Source of the DNA: Capitulum mitella
Lineage: Eukaryota; Arthropoda; Thecostraca; Pollicipedomorpha; Pollicipedidae
Direction of reading: 5' to 3'
DNA: 64,000 nt
NCBI GenBank assembly: GCA_030062745.1
Contig: CP099848.1
Span: 6,503,685 to 6,567,684, forward strand
Position numbers and translations under genes: made by a program. Within the stretch, counting starts at the first letter, position 1. The number at the start of each line of letters is the position of its first letter. Of the stretch, positions 23,390 to 34,503 are shown piece after piece. Under the pieces are notes generated by a model. It was given only the letters and a program-made list of their open reading frames with translations, had not been told where the DNA came from and did not search any database.

Positions 23390-23430
23390 GGGATACTGCC
23401 TGGAGGGTGCTGTCGGCTGTTTATATACGG
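23390..23430 (-). promoter_or_regulatory. TATA box and initiator of the small secreted peptide gene
   Basis: On the minus strand TATATAAA begins 30 bases before the A of GGCAGTATCC at 23397. That spacing matches the metazoan TATA-to-start distance, and CAGT matches the arthropod initiator core. The ATG follows 31 bases later. Confidence 0.6.
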
Positions 23431-24183
23431 TTGTTATCCAGGTCGCCTTGAACCTCCCCCCTTCGAAGGATCCGGTACCACAAAATGCCTGCACGCCATC
23501 ATGCAGGTTTTCAAATAGTTGCATAGGTGAATTACGTGTTACATAACCAGGGAAAACATGACCAATATTGTTGGAGCCGAAAACAACTTGCTTCAAGGAT
23601 GCTCAGATTCAGAGACGTTAAGGCGTGCAATGACAAAGTCAACAAGGAAGCAACGATCAGGGCCGCTGTATGGCCGCTGATGACTACTTGTGAGCAAAAC
23701 GCCCATGTCAGTTTTGAAATAGTTTTTCAATATGGTTAAAAGTGAATCCATTGTGTCTTTCGAAATATTTTTAAATGATTTTATCTTCGTGATGTGATAT
23801 TTCCATCAAGCAGGGAAAACTGCCCAATGAGCACCATTCTGCCTAACTGCGCCACCCCCATTACCTCCTAGTTGCGACAGCTGATTGCCAGATCAACAAT
23901 ATTTTTTTTAGAGAGACGGCATCGTTGTAAATTTGACCTCCTTTTCATCCTCCTCGACAGTGATGCAGACGTGCAGTAGGTCTGCGAAGTTTTAATACAA
24001 GTTTGAAATAATTTTCTGGCTTGTGGTATCCTTGTACAACGGTGCTATCAATGTCGTGAAGCAAATTTGATCCTAGGCAATGCCTCCGTCGTGGAATTCT
24101 GCTTTAAATGTGATGAGAATGGAGGTGATAAATGAGCACAGTTTTTGTCTGCGGAGAGTTTTGTTACAGTTGAGTTTTTGTCG
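23431..24183. other. No gene recognised
   Basis: AT-rich intergenic sequence without supported exons or element ends. Confidence 0.35.
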
Positions 24184-24841
24184 TGTTAGCGCCACCATTT
24201 GTCGTGCCTTATTGTGCCAGTGGCGCAGTTAGGGTATGACCATAAAACGGCGCAATGATGGTTGTCCCAGTGTTTCGTATGTGTCTGGGACGTATTTAAG
24301 GATGGAATCACCGACAGATCTCGACTGCAGAGAGGGCTCTTTGGGAGTGAGGCAGAAACGTCACGACGGCCCGCCTGCGACAATGCGGGCCGAGCAAACT
24401 TATGTAAAATATCGCGTTTATCATTCATCATGGAATCACAGCCCCAAGCATCTCCCCAGGACGAGAATTATGGCGACACACACGGGCTACAATGGATCTT
24501 GCGGGGAAAACTTTTTTTATTTTGCCAAATTTGTTTAGAGGGGTCGCTCAAGAGTGAAACATTTTCCGACCAAAAGGGACCAAGCACATCGCCTGCCAAG
24601 CATGCGTCTATGTACCCCCTTCTCCGGGTCTGCCCAGCGCCGTGTCGGGCTCCAAGGACCTCTTACCGTCTGTGAGGCAGCCCACCCCACAGTGCATAGG
24701 TGCATCCTGGCAATGCTCCGAGTGGGGTTGGGTTTGCGATGGATAAGTGTTGCCCTAGTCACAACTATGAGTCATTGATTATTGGGCAGCGAATATTGTC
24801 TTGTTCCAGGGCTCACAGACCGTGTGGTTGAACACCAAAAA

Positions 24842-24945
24842 ATGGTTAAACCACCGTGGACCATAAGAGATCTGGCTGAAGCAAGGGACAGTGTGGCGAG
24901 TGGAATGTCTGTCAAGAAAGCGTCTCTGAAATTTGGGTTAGTGCA
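24842..24945 (+). pseudogene. Pogo transposase N-terminus: psq/CENP-B-type helix-turn-helix
   Basis: The plus strand reads WTIRDLAEARDSVASGMS followed by VKKASLKFG. This is the first helix-turn-helix of pogo-family transposases, in which a set of basic residues is followed by a KKAAxxFGIPxxTL motif. The FG is followed directly by GTTAGTG, a possible donor. The matching continuation PRTTLQDHV begins at 25110, so an intron or an insertion of about 160 bases separates the two halves. Confidence 0.55.
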
Positions 24946-25106
24946 TGTAGCAATTTCAGTTACTTTAGTGAGCAACTTCACTGGCTCGGCTGCTTTCTTT
25001 TCTATTTTTTCTACCATGAAATGCTCTCACACTGAATCCAGTCTCCCGTTTCCTTTCTCTTTTCGCCACATGATCACGTAGTCACCTCAATCCCTCGTCT
25101 TCCAAA

Positions 25107-25793
25107 ATGCCAAGAACAACGCTTCAAGATCATGTTTCCAATCGCATCAGAAGTAAATCAGGGTGCTCACCTCGTGCCCAGAAGAGGGGCACGCGTAGGA
25201 TTCTCGATAAAAAATGTGAGGGGCAGATAGTTACTCACATCAAGGAGACGAGAGCTAAGTTCTATGGACTTACCCAGACAGAGATCCGCCGCATTGTGTT
25301 TAGCGTTGCTGACATGAAGGGAGCGGATCACGGGTTGAAGGACGGGATGGCCGGAACGAAATGGATGCGGCTGTTCCGAGAGCGCCACCCTGACATCACC
25401 CTGAGAACGCCAGAGTCCACCAGCATCAATCGCCTTGTTGGCTTCAGAAAGGATACTGTGGAGCGGTTCTACGGTCTGCTCCATGAACTTAACGACAAGC
25501 ACAAATTCAGTGCAACACGAGTGCACAACGTCAACGAAACCAAAAAAACACCACGGTGCCACGCCCACCCAAGGTCATGTCACCGAAAGGGGCACGCCCA
25601 TTGGAATAGTGGCCTCTGCGGAAGGGGAATAAACATAACCACCGCTCACTGCATGTCGGCGTCAGGCGTGCATCTCCCGCCCCAAATGATCTTCCCGCGC
25701 AAACACCTCAGTCAGCAGCTCCAGCGCGGGGCGGCTCCGGGGCGATCTTCGCCGTCTCAGACGAGGGGTCGGCGACTCGTGGCACGCTCCTGA
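25107..25793 (+). pseudogene. Pogo transposase, DNA-binding and first part of the DDE catalytic domain
   Basis: PRTTLQDHV opens the second half of the psq domain. A CENP-B-type second DNA-binding region follows (from about residue 40: EGQIVTHIKETRAKFYGL, then a WMRLFRERHPDITLRTPE stretch typical of pogo and Tigger). The catalytic domain begins at VHNVNET, where family members normally have NxDET. The first catalytic aspartate is therefore asparagine here. After GINITTAHCMSASGVHLPP and IFPRK the frame runs out of register with the next catalytic block, so at least one frameshift lies near 25690-25800. Confidence 0.65.
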
Positions 25794-26314
25794 CCTGGCT
25801 AAAGCATTTCCAGCGCATCAGTGGGGCACGTGAGGGGCGTGATGTCCTCCTAATACTGGACAACCACTCGTCCCACATCTCCGCGGAAATATTGGAGTTG
25901 GCAAGAACTAGCCACATGGTCAGTATCCCGCCACACACATCCTACAGGATCCAGCCTCTGGACGTGGGGTTCTTCAGATCATATCAGGCAAAGACGGCCG
26001 AGCTGTCCCACCAGTGGATACGGGCCCACCCCGGTCAGCGCAACACACAGTATGAGATGGCAGAAATCACGGGTCAGGCCTTCCTTAAAATTGCCTCGGC
26101 TGAAAAAGAAGTGAGTGCGTTCAGGGTTACGGGACTCATGCCTCCCTTCATTTGCCCATTTGGGTACAGTGACTTCCAGCGCGTGGAGAATGTCTGGGTG
26201 CCGATTGACGCCGAGCAGGGGGATCACACCTGTACTGAAGGCATCGTAGCGCGATACCAGGCCAGCCCCGCACCTCTTGGCCCAGCCTCACGCAGCCCAG
26301 CCCTCATAACATAG
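25794..26314 (+). pseudogene. Pogo transposase, second part of the DDE catalytic domain
   Basis: In another frame the transposase continues with LLILDNHSSH (second catalytic aspartate), VSIPPHTSYRIQPLDVGFF (third catalytic aspartate, DDD type) and the downstream helix YEMAEITGQAFLKIASAEK. The spacing between the second and third acidic residues fits pogo-family enzymes. The frame ends at 26314 in a proline-rich linker and the C-terminal tail continues in a third frame. The first visible ATG-led part starts at 25892, but homology begins earlier. Confidence 0.65.
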
Positions 26315-26370
26315 GCCCAGACAGCACTGCGACCGGCAGCGAGGCTAACGGCGGCTCCAGACACACATGC

Positions 26371-26853
26371 GTGTCAACTGCCCGCGCGGGAGAGCCCGGC
26401 AATCTGTCAGGCGCTGACAGAGAGCTGATCAGTGTCATCACTGGCACACTGATGGAGGCGACGGCAGATGGGGATAGGTCTACAACAGATGCGGACATTG
26501 AGCAGCTCCTGGCACTGCCCAAGCCAGGCAAGATGGAGAAAGAGCGCAAACGTCGCTGTCAGAGGTCTGAAATTCTGTCTAGCTCGCCCATGAAAGCTAG
26601 AGTACTGAAAAATGAAACAAGGAAAAAAGAGAAGAGCAGGGACAAGGCAAAACCTCGAAGAAATAAAGAGAAGAAGAGCAAGAAAATAAATGAGTCCGGA
26701 AGCGACATGGACACGTGTCTGATGTGTGGCGAAGGTGTTGTAAGAAAAGATGAGGTGAGGCTCAGGTGCACGAAGTGCAAGAAGTGGAGCCACAGGGAAT
26801 GCACGGACAGTGCTGGAACATCTCACGGCAACGTGTGCGACTTTTGTCGCTAA
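26371..26853 (+). pseudogene. Pogo transposase C-terminal tail with PHD-like zinc finger
   Basis: This frame carries SEILSSSPMKARVLK, the usual segment after the catalytic domain in this family. A lysine- and arginine-rich linker follows, and then a zinc finger in the last 45 residues: CLMCGEG, RLRCTKCKKWSHREC and CDFCR. The C-x2-C, C-x2-C-x4-H-x2-C, C-x2-C order matches the small PHD-like finger found at the end of many invertebrate pogo-type transposases. The reading frame closes naturally with TAA at 26851-26853. Confidence 0.65.
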
Positions 26854-27236
26854 ATTCGGCAGGGCAAGAAACATATTCATAGGAGTGCGGCGGGGCAGCC
26901 ACAACTAAAGAAGGCATGCCCGTTTTTGTTCCTTACCGGCATTTCGCCCTCATAACGTTGCGTTCCATTGACTTTTATGAACAAAAATGTCGCGCGTGTG
27001 TTGCAATAAAGAGATGATGTACTTAGCAGGGGTATTTAAGCCATGTGCATAGCGAGGAGAAAGAACGAATAACGGCATGTAGAATAAAACGAAGACGAGG
27101 GAAGGTGTAGGATACATATGAAGGAATTAGGAGGAGCGATAGGTGAAAATGTCCAAATGTATCAAATAGTGGTATATTGTTTCCTTTGCTGTCGCAAAAG
27201 TACCTGAAACTCCGCATCATATCTATGGTGGCGCAT

Positions 27237-27751
27237 TTAGGCACATCATGTGGCGCAAATATGGCAGGGTTGCCTTAATTGCGCCTTTTGCAGTGCCTTA
27301 CTGGAAATGAAATAAAAAATAGTAGACAGCGATCGAAGTACTAAAGCACCAGATATTCCGATGGCCAGAAGACTAGAGAAGATATATGAGAAACAAATGA
27401 GAAATTTTTTGCCATATCGTAGTCACAGTCCCCCTTCTTCGAAAGTGGCGCAGATTAGGAAATTTCCCCTATTTCATGACCGGCGAAAAAAAACATCCCG
27501 TGTTGTTAAGTTCACAAAACGTTTCAGATTCATAACATTGCTTAGTTTTTTTCTGAATGCCATTTACGTCCACAGGCCAAATCCCTGCCAGTAATGGCTT
27601 GAGAATATGGAGGTGATGGAGGTTCTAGACCCCTCCCCCCGTATTCTCAGATATTTTAACATTAGGTCTACAAAATTACTATTGAAGGGATGGTCTGAAA
27701 AGCAATGAAGACCACCTCATCATAGTCAGAAATATGCCGTCCTTTATTAAT
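27237..27751. other. No gene recognised
   Basis: Non-coding. GTGGCGCA motifs continue to about 27455, so the right limit of the pogo element may lie further out than I placed it. Confidence 0.3.
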
Positions 27752-27852
27752 CCCGGCCTTCGTCTTAAGTTTCGAAGCGATGTAAATCGAAGCTGTATCG
27801 GTTCTTCGCGACGGTATAAAATACATTTGTTGAAACAAATCGACGTGTCATT
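27752..27852 (-). repeat. Coding-like repeat, FNKC copy 2
   Basis: Inverted partner of the stretch at 22857-22965. The minus strand reads TSICFNKCILYRREEPIQ, then LRFTSLRNLRR. A second cysteine present in copy 1 (VLC) is tyrosine here (ILY). Confidence 0.4.
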
Positions 27853-28735
27853 TGCACACTGAAAAAGAACATTTACACCCATACATGCAAGAAAAGCTAA
27901 ACGGCACTGTCTTCTGAAAGCGGTACCAGTGTCCTCAAACACCTATTAAGATGCTTGGTTGGCCCAACTCGCTTGAGTAGCTCCCAAACTTACGCGGACC
28001 TTACGTTTTGTGTATGGGTGTTCCTAAAGAAACTGAGGTAACATAACCCCTGTTTTGGGTGTAGAGAGAGCGAACGACGGGACGCTAAGCAGGATAGTAA
28101 GGTACTGAGCTTTTGCGCATGCGCAAACAGGCGTGACCAATCGCGTTTCAGCGTTGTCGGCGATTTAATCTGCTATGAAGCACCGTGTCGCAGGGAGGAT
28201 CGACGACAGTCAGCAAGTAAACTCCGCATGCTGCATTAAAATGATAGGTATCCTTGTCCGACAGTTTGTGTAAAACGCACGATGAATTCGATTGAATCAA
28301 CGGGAATGATGACAGTAATAAGCTGTTGCGTGGTAACCGTAATATGTTCGGATGTTCGACATTCGTTACAATGCCATAGACAGGCAATGGCGCCCATCCA
28401 TTTGCATGTCGGAAGGCCACTCTACTACAATGGCGGGGAGACGTGTTAACGAGCGCAATCACAACAGGCATGGGGATGAAACGAGCATTGAATAATTTAG
28501 ATGTCGCTATAATCATAGGTAGGGAGCTATGGAACGGTCCGTAAACCCATAAAATGGATTTGGTTACATATTAATGCATGTTCATAACAATGCTGCCATA
28601 ATGATGTTTGTGCGCAAAAAGATTGACTGGTACCCCTATAACTGCTGTCCGATGTAGGCCGTATTGCAAGTTCCCGCAGCATCAGCGTCAAGCTCACACG
28701 AGCCTCTTGCTTGGTGCTTTACGGCGTGCGTGGTG
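27853..28735. other. No gene recognised
   Basis: No supported coding or repeat structure. The minus-strand frame at 28148-28516 shows no domain. Confidence 0.3.
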
Positions 28736-29001
28736 CAGCCACGTAGCCAGGATTTTCTTCGGGGGGAGCAAATATCAAATTTTGTGATATGCCATTGGAA
28801 TCTGACAAACTTTATAAGGGGAAAGCAGCAATTTTATGTAGTTTACCTAATATTTGACGCACAGGAAGACATATAATGTTTGCTTTTGCAACATAAATAT
28901 GACCACTGTGACGTAATCCTGCGAAATCGCTATATATCTAGTAAAGACCGCTTGGCTCAGGGGGGCCATGGCCCCCAAGATCCCCCTTGGCTGCGTCCCT
29001 G
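28736..29001 (+). mobile_element. hAT-type MITE, copy 1
   Basis: The ends are inverted repeats: CAGCCACGTAGCCAGG at the left and, read inward from the right, CAGGGACGCAGCCAAGG. They are flanked by an imperfect 8-base target duplication, GCGTGGTG and ACGTGGCG (6 of 8 match). Eight-base duplications and CAG-type ends mark the hAT superfamily. It is 266 bases long with no coding capacity. Copy 2 lies at 31894. Confidence 0.75.
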
Positions 29002-29130
29002 ACGTGGCGGGTACAAGCCAATAAGAACTGTATGGACGCCAGCAATGAACACGACAGCTCCATTGATGCTTTGTCTTATATGAAACGGGATTTAGAAAAC
29101 TGGGCAAGTTTCACGTGGGAAAGGGAGCAG

Positions 29131-29250
29131 AGCTGCCATTTGTAAGCCTGCATGCCCGCAAGGCGTGACCCGAAAAAAAGCCCGCCAGGCCTTTGGCTAA
29201 GTTTCCTGGCCAATTTGTGTGGTTCCGTGAGCTTTTGGTGGGCTTTCAGG
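29131..29250 (+). repeat. Dispersed repeat E, copy 1
   Basis: It shares AGCTGCCA, GCATGCCCGCA, TTTCCTGGCC, GGTTC and GAGCTTTT blocks in order with 30281-30396. It is probably a fragment of an interspersed element; I cannot define its ends. Confidence 0.5.
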
Positions 29251-30280
29251 TACTAGATATAGAGATGAAATACGATAGTGCATGCGGTTTTTTGTCAAAA
29301 CTACACAAAACTGTGTACAAGTTTGTCAGTTTTGCTTGTAATTTTCTTCTCAGCACATCATTACAGCCTACCAAAATCGTTCTGAAATATTTGCAAAGGC
29401 TGTTCTGTCATCAAAATTAAACTTTGGAACCCAAAGTTTCAACTATGGGATTCTGTGGGGTTTTTCGAAAATTTCGTACGGGTGGCAGCTTTACAAGTGA
29501 GAGTACGTGTTCCAGAATAAATGGCACTTGAAAAAATTGCCCCTATTGTCTGCACATCCACCATTCTTTACCCTGGTAACGCACCTGTAGGGTACGACAG
29601 TGTATCTGCTGACAAAAGTCATTCAGACTCAAAATATCTATTTTGTTATCGTTTTTGCCATGAAGTACAAACACTTGGGCCATGGGTTGATTTAGAGTAT
29701 GACCTTGGGTCGTGCTGGAATAGGATGGAAGACCATTGCCTTAAACTAACCATGCTCCCAACGTTTTCCGCCCGGCCGTCCGGCTTCGATGTACATTTAG
29801 CTGAATTTTTAGCGGCACACTGCCATGGGATTGCTGGGTCCTTGCCAGACGCAAGTCTGCTCTGAACTCGCCGCTGATTGGCCGAAAACGGAACGATAGG
29901 TTCACGTGGCTAATGCTTGATTTCGTAACCGTGTGCGTTAAAGTCATTATGTTAGTTCATAAAAACGATTTTTTTCGCCATAAAATATGGTATGAGGAAA
30001 CGAAAGATAGGCAAAAAATGTCAGTGTGTTGACAAGTAAATTCTGTTTCACTTCCGTATACCGCTCTGAAACGGCCCCTAGACATGAGTACTCGTCGAAC
30101 CTGGCCTAAAGGGATCTAACTTTGTGTAGCCGGGAATTTCATATTTGTGGAACCCAGTTCTTTTTCTCTTACATCGTTCGCAGGCGTCTTTAATAAGTTT
30201 TATGACTATAAGGAAATAACGCGTACCGAGAAATGTTTCGCTCATGCGGTTTTCGTGGTTTACGCCGATATATCTTGTAA
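29251..30280. other. No gene recognised
   Basis: Non-coding sequence. The open frame 29521-29865 shows no domain or splice evidence. Confidence 0.3.
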
Positions 30281-30396
30281 AGCTGCCACTTTTGAGCCCG
30301 CATGCCCGCAAAGGCGAGCCGGAAAGGCCCGCTGAGCTGTTGTGGGTTTTCCTGGCCTGACTGGATGGTTCTATGGGCTTTTTTTGAGCTTTTAGA
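30281..30396 (+). repeat. Dispersed repeat E, copy 2
   Basis: Diverged second copy of the stretch at 29131-29250, in the same orientation and 1.15 kb away. Confidence 0.5.
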
Positions 30397-31430
30397 AGTC
30401 AAACATCAAGCAGAATGAGGAATTGTGTTGAAAACTGGCAGTATGACCATGTTTATGGACTGAACAATGTAATAAAGCTTTCTGATATCAATCTGAAGCG
30501 ATCGTATCTGTTATTTTGGGCTCGAAGTTAAGTTATGTAGTTTTCAATTGTGGTCCCTGTGGGCTGTTTCTCTGGGAACTCCCTTGCGGGGCGAGGCGGA
30601 CTTTCAGATTTGGATTGCGGGCCTGGGCGGGTTCCAGAATCCAAAAATGGTGACTTTTCCAGTAACAGTCACGAAAACGATGTTTTTGCCATTTGCACCA
30701 ACAATTTAGTCCTTTGCGCATGTCATGGCACTGCAACCGTTTGCATGACGTCCATGCTTGTACTGGCAAAATGGCGCGAAAAATTAAGTTACATCCGGCT
30801 CAACTTACCCTATGGGTGGGCTAAACTGAGGTGCATAATGGAGAAAGTCGAACATGAATGGTTAAGTGAGCATGACGAGAAAGAAACTCTTCTTTGATAG
30901 CAGTAAATATTCTTGACCGACCTACCACCCCGTGGTGGTTTGATTTAGCAGCAAGAACCCTGTACGCTTCAGTCTCCGGAGTCTGGCAAAAGACGTAGTT
31001 TCTGGTGTTCGGCTGCTGAGATGGTGCCCCTTTTTGAACCGTCTGAGCCATTCTACTCCAACTTTTCCGTTCTTGTCCAGCTGTCCGGGACGCTGACGTT
31101 TTGTGCCGCAAATTCAGTCGCTAACTGACAACTAGGCCCTTCTCTATGGTTGCATCAAAAGTCTTTTCAGCAACAGTGGTGGTTTAATAACCCAACTACG
31201 ATGTCTTTTGGTTACAAACTGCGTCATGGACACACCCTGTGACACCTCTTGAGCCGCCTCTTCGAGAGTAAGCAGACCAGGATCCCTTCCCGTTTTCATT
31301 GCGGACAGGCAGGAATTTGGAAAATGATAGGCGAAGCGTACAACAACCGAAGCAGGAAAAGGACCCAATGCAAGGATGTCGGTTGAGGCGTGGGAGGGGT
31401 ACAGGAAAGTACTGGACCTTCATAGCGGTA
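30397..31430. other. No gene recognised
   Basis: No supported exon. Frames at 30550-30897 (plus) and 31144-31368 (minus) lack recognisable features. Confidence 0.3.
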
Positions 31431-32670
31431 GGCGTAAACCCTCGGGAATCCTCTCACATCCAGAGTTTTGAGGTCATGGGCACTGCCCATCACGAACATC
31501 CTCAAGACCACCATTGGCCCGAACTTGCTGGAGCTGATGGAAGAGGAGAATGAGCTCTCCACCTACCAGAAATACGGGCACGGCCTGGTGATAGCGACCT
31601 GCACCGGCAGCTAACCCGTCCGACCTGCCAACTTAGAAATCGGCCCGGTGAACAGCAGCAGATGACTGACCACGGCCAACCGCTTCTTCTGGATGTGGTA
31701 TGACTTCGCGGATTGCGGGCTAAAAAAGCCAGGAGCCAAGAAAAAATATCTGCAAGCACGTGTCGCCATATATCATTCCACTTGGCTCGGCGACAGGATG
31801 AAAAATCACTGGCTGCGGGGCGCCCATACCTGCCCGGACCAGCTGAAGGTCAGCCACCGCAGAAAAAGATATTGGTACTCAAACACCTGGAGTCAGACAC
31901 GTAGCCGGGATTTTCCTCGGGGGGAGCAAATGCGATTTTTTTCAAATGCCACTGGTATATGAAGACAATTATAGGAAGCAGCAGTTTTATGAGATCTGCG
32001 TTCTATTTAATGCCAATGAAAACATATAATGTTTACTTTTGCAAGATATATATGATCATTATTACGTCCTCCTGCAAAATCGCTTTATATCTAGTGTGGA
32101 CCGCTTGGCTCGGAGGGCATGGCCCCCATGGGCCCCCTTGGCTACGTCCCTGCCAGGAATCCAGTCCAGCTGGTTGGATCCTCTCCATGCTCTGCTCTGC
32201 AGCAAGGACCGGAAGGACAGGAAGTTGCCTGAAGAGAAAATTCTGGATGTGCGAGGGATGGCGTAAGAGGAGGACGCGGAGGACCGGACTAACATCAAGA
32301 CGAGGTGCAGGATCAGCCTCAGCAAGATGGCCCTCCGAGTTCCGGGACCCCATCCTCTTGAACCAGAACAGGGGAGTAAACTTGTCCTCACTTCGGATAC
32401 CTGCCGACCAGACCAGGAGGTTTACGCCTGCCCCTACGGAAGCTGAGTACTTTCTCGTCCACGGACAGAGACAAGATGCGGCACGAGGGCCCACCTCGTC
32501 TCCTGGTGAGAGGAGAGAGGTCCTACCGTCCTGATTAAATGTCGAGGCCGTCTTCTGGTGCGAGAAGAGGGGTGACTTCATCAGGATGAAACTGGCCCGC
32601 GGAAAAATGACTACAGGCGTCTTGAAGTCTAAGAATGGCCATGCAAATACTCGCAGATAAGAATGGCTTG
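31431..32670 (+). pseudogene. Broken coding-like segment of unknown family, split by a hAT MITE
   Basis: Three plus-strand stretches have protein-like composition. Around 31480-31610 one reads LPITNILKTTIGPNLLELM then EEENELSTYQKYGHGLVIA. Around 31685-31880 another reads FFWMWYDFADCGLKKPGAKK and continues lysine- and arginine-rich. After the MITE (31894-32152) the segment goes on (SSWLDPLHALLCSKDRKDRK; later FWCEKRGDFIRMKLARGK near 32560). The pieces are in different frames and no whole frame remains. I do not recognise the protein. A decayed host gene, a processed pseudogene or an old element are all possible. Confidence 0.35.
31894..32152 (+). mobile_element. hAT-type MITE, copy 2
   Basis: CAGACACGTAGCCGGG at the left and, inward from the right, CAGGGACGTAGCCAAGG. 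The flanks CCTGGAGT and CCAGGAAT form an imperfect 8-base target duplication (6 of 8). The interior aligns along its length with copy 1 (shared ACATATAATGTTT and CCGCTTGGCTC blocks). It sits inside the coding-like segment 31431-32670. Confidence 0.75.
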
Positions 32671-34503
32671 CTCTGTTCTGTGCGATTTGTTTTACCGATT
32701 TTGAAGGGCGTTTCTTCAGTTTAAGTACGTACTTTTTGTAACTCAAAACATGCAAATAACACGTTTTCTTCGAACAGTAACAATAGTCAATATCTTATCA
32801 TATATTGTCAAGATATTTATTAAAATAACGATACTCTGCACGCTACAGAGGTTAAGGCCGTCTTCACAGCTGAACACGAGGTAACTGCAAGTCAGATTTG
32901 TACGTCACAAGACCTGAACATTTTGCGAGATGTTTCACTAGCCGCAATGTGAACGCCTACAAATGTCACTACGCCGCCTTACAAAACTCAATTTTCCAAA
33001 TGGCAATATGGCCCGCAGCGTATCCCACTCTGTGCCAGTGCCCCGTGCTGCAGTTGCCGTCCTGATTAAATGCCCCACTCCGTCCCAGTTCTGATGTCAC
33101 AGGCCGGCCAACAGAATCCGAATGGCCGGACTAGATGTGTCAGACTGTACCACATTCTCTTTTGTCCTAGTTAGACATGGGTTTGATTACCGTCGGAGCC
33201 GGAATCGAGTCTGGGCGCATGTCCGTTTTGGACCGGACTCGGACTCATCAGTTTGCAAAACAGTCGTCCCGGACTAAGACTCACGACACGGACTCGAAGT
33301 CGGACTCTTGGTTAGGTTTTTGAACTCAGATCCGCCTTGGGTTGGCCGACTTGACTGAATGTCCCGCTTTTTCCGAGATCCGATTGTCCCAGTTGAGTGT
33401 CCTGGCTGAATGCCCCGGTTCCCGCTGAACCCGCGGACACCGGCAAGACGACGATGAAAAACATTTACCCTGTTCATTCTAGGAGTTAAGGTACGCTTGG
33501 TTCAGATGGACTAATTAGGGTCGATGTAAAGCAGAAAGTACAGTTTGCGTCTCGTTCTCAGTTCTGGAAAGACGTGGGGAGAATGAGCGGGCGACTGGGT
33601 TTCAAAGAATGGGCCATGACAGCCTTGGCGTCATGGAAGGAGAAGATTGCCTGGCCCTGAAAGGTTCGCCAGGCAAGATTTGATGAACGTATGTTCCAAA
33701 CACGTGACAGTTTTTTACCTTAACATAATGCGCGACCAAACGGTCGTAACACCGCATGCTTTAGGTGATGGGCGAGGAGCCCTTGGGAAGAATTGGGGGC
33801 GCAGCCAAGAAATGTTGTTTGAGGTCCTAACGTTCCTGATAGCTGTTCGTCAGGGCTGGGCCCTAAAGCCAAAACAGATTTTGAATGACTCATAGGACAC
33901 ATCCAGATGAACTGGAAAATGGGCACCTTAAATGGGATACACGTTTGTCTAATTTTGAAACTTCAAGCGGGCCATTATCCTTAACCTTTGTGCGTCCATA
34001 TTGATCCACATAAGATCTTTCACAGGGCATATTTAGACATTCAGATGTGTTCACTCCGTGTTGTTTTAATGGTGAAATATTGGGATAACTGTGTATTAAA
34101 ATGCTTTGGAATTGCTGGGTTGCAGTTATTAAAAATTTCAGAAATGGGTCCACATCAAATTCATTTATTAGATACACACGCAGCAATTCGCGGGTCTTCT
34201 GCCTGATTTCAATTAAGTTTTTTTTAGCCGTGTGCTACCTGTCCTGCAATATCGTTACAGAGTTTTGTCTTCAGAACTCAACTGCTTGGCAGGTCCATTA
34301 AAAACAGAGTCACGGCTCATATTGTTGTATTTCATGATCACCCGCCAGCTTCAAAATGCTACCCCTCCCCCCCGAATCCTAGAAACATCGTAGAGTTAAG
34401 AGCACACGGCCGTGAAAGGGAATAACAGCCGCCATTCCGATCCTGATGTTACGCCATGCATAGGTACGTGTGCTGCTCGAACTGATATGGAAGCTCAATC
34501 TCC
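32671..34503. other. No gene; GGACTC-rich patch
   Basis: Mostly AT-rich and non-coding. From 33185 to 33320 the sequence is enriched in degenerate GGACTCGGACTC-type units on a short scale. Similar patches occur at 37095-37240 and 51350-51410 (GATTCCGATTCCGAT). They may be related subterminal repeats of one element type or independent simple repeats. Confidence 0.35.

Larger units (their letters stand above)
24184..27236 (+). mobile_element. Decayed pogo-type (Tc1/mariner superfamily) DNA transposon
   Basis: The span encloses a pogo/Tigger-like transposase in pieces: a psq-type HTH, a DDE core and a lysine-rich tail with a PHD-like finger. Possible terminal inverted repeats are GCGCCACCAT at 24189-24198 and its complement at 27226-27235. 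A GTGGCGCA motif followed by TTAGG recurs near 24224, 27229 and 27445, which may be subterminal binding sites. A polyadenylation signal AATAAA lies at 27004. Element limits are uncertain. The transposase is spread over all three frames and has lost a catalytic residue, so the copy is dead. Confidence 0.5.
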
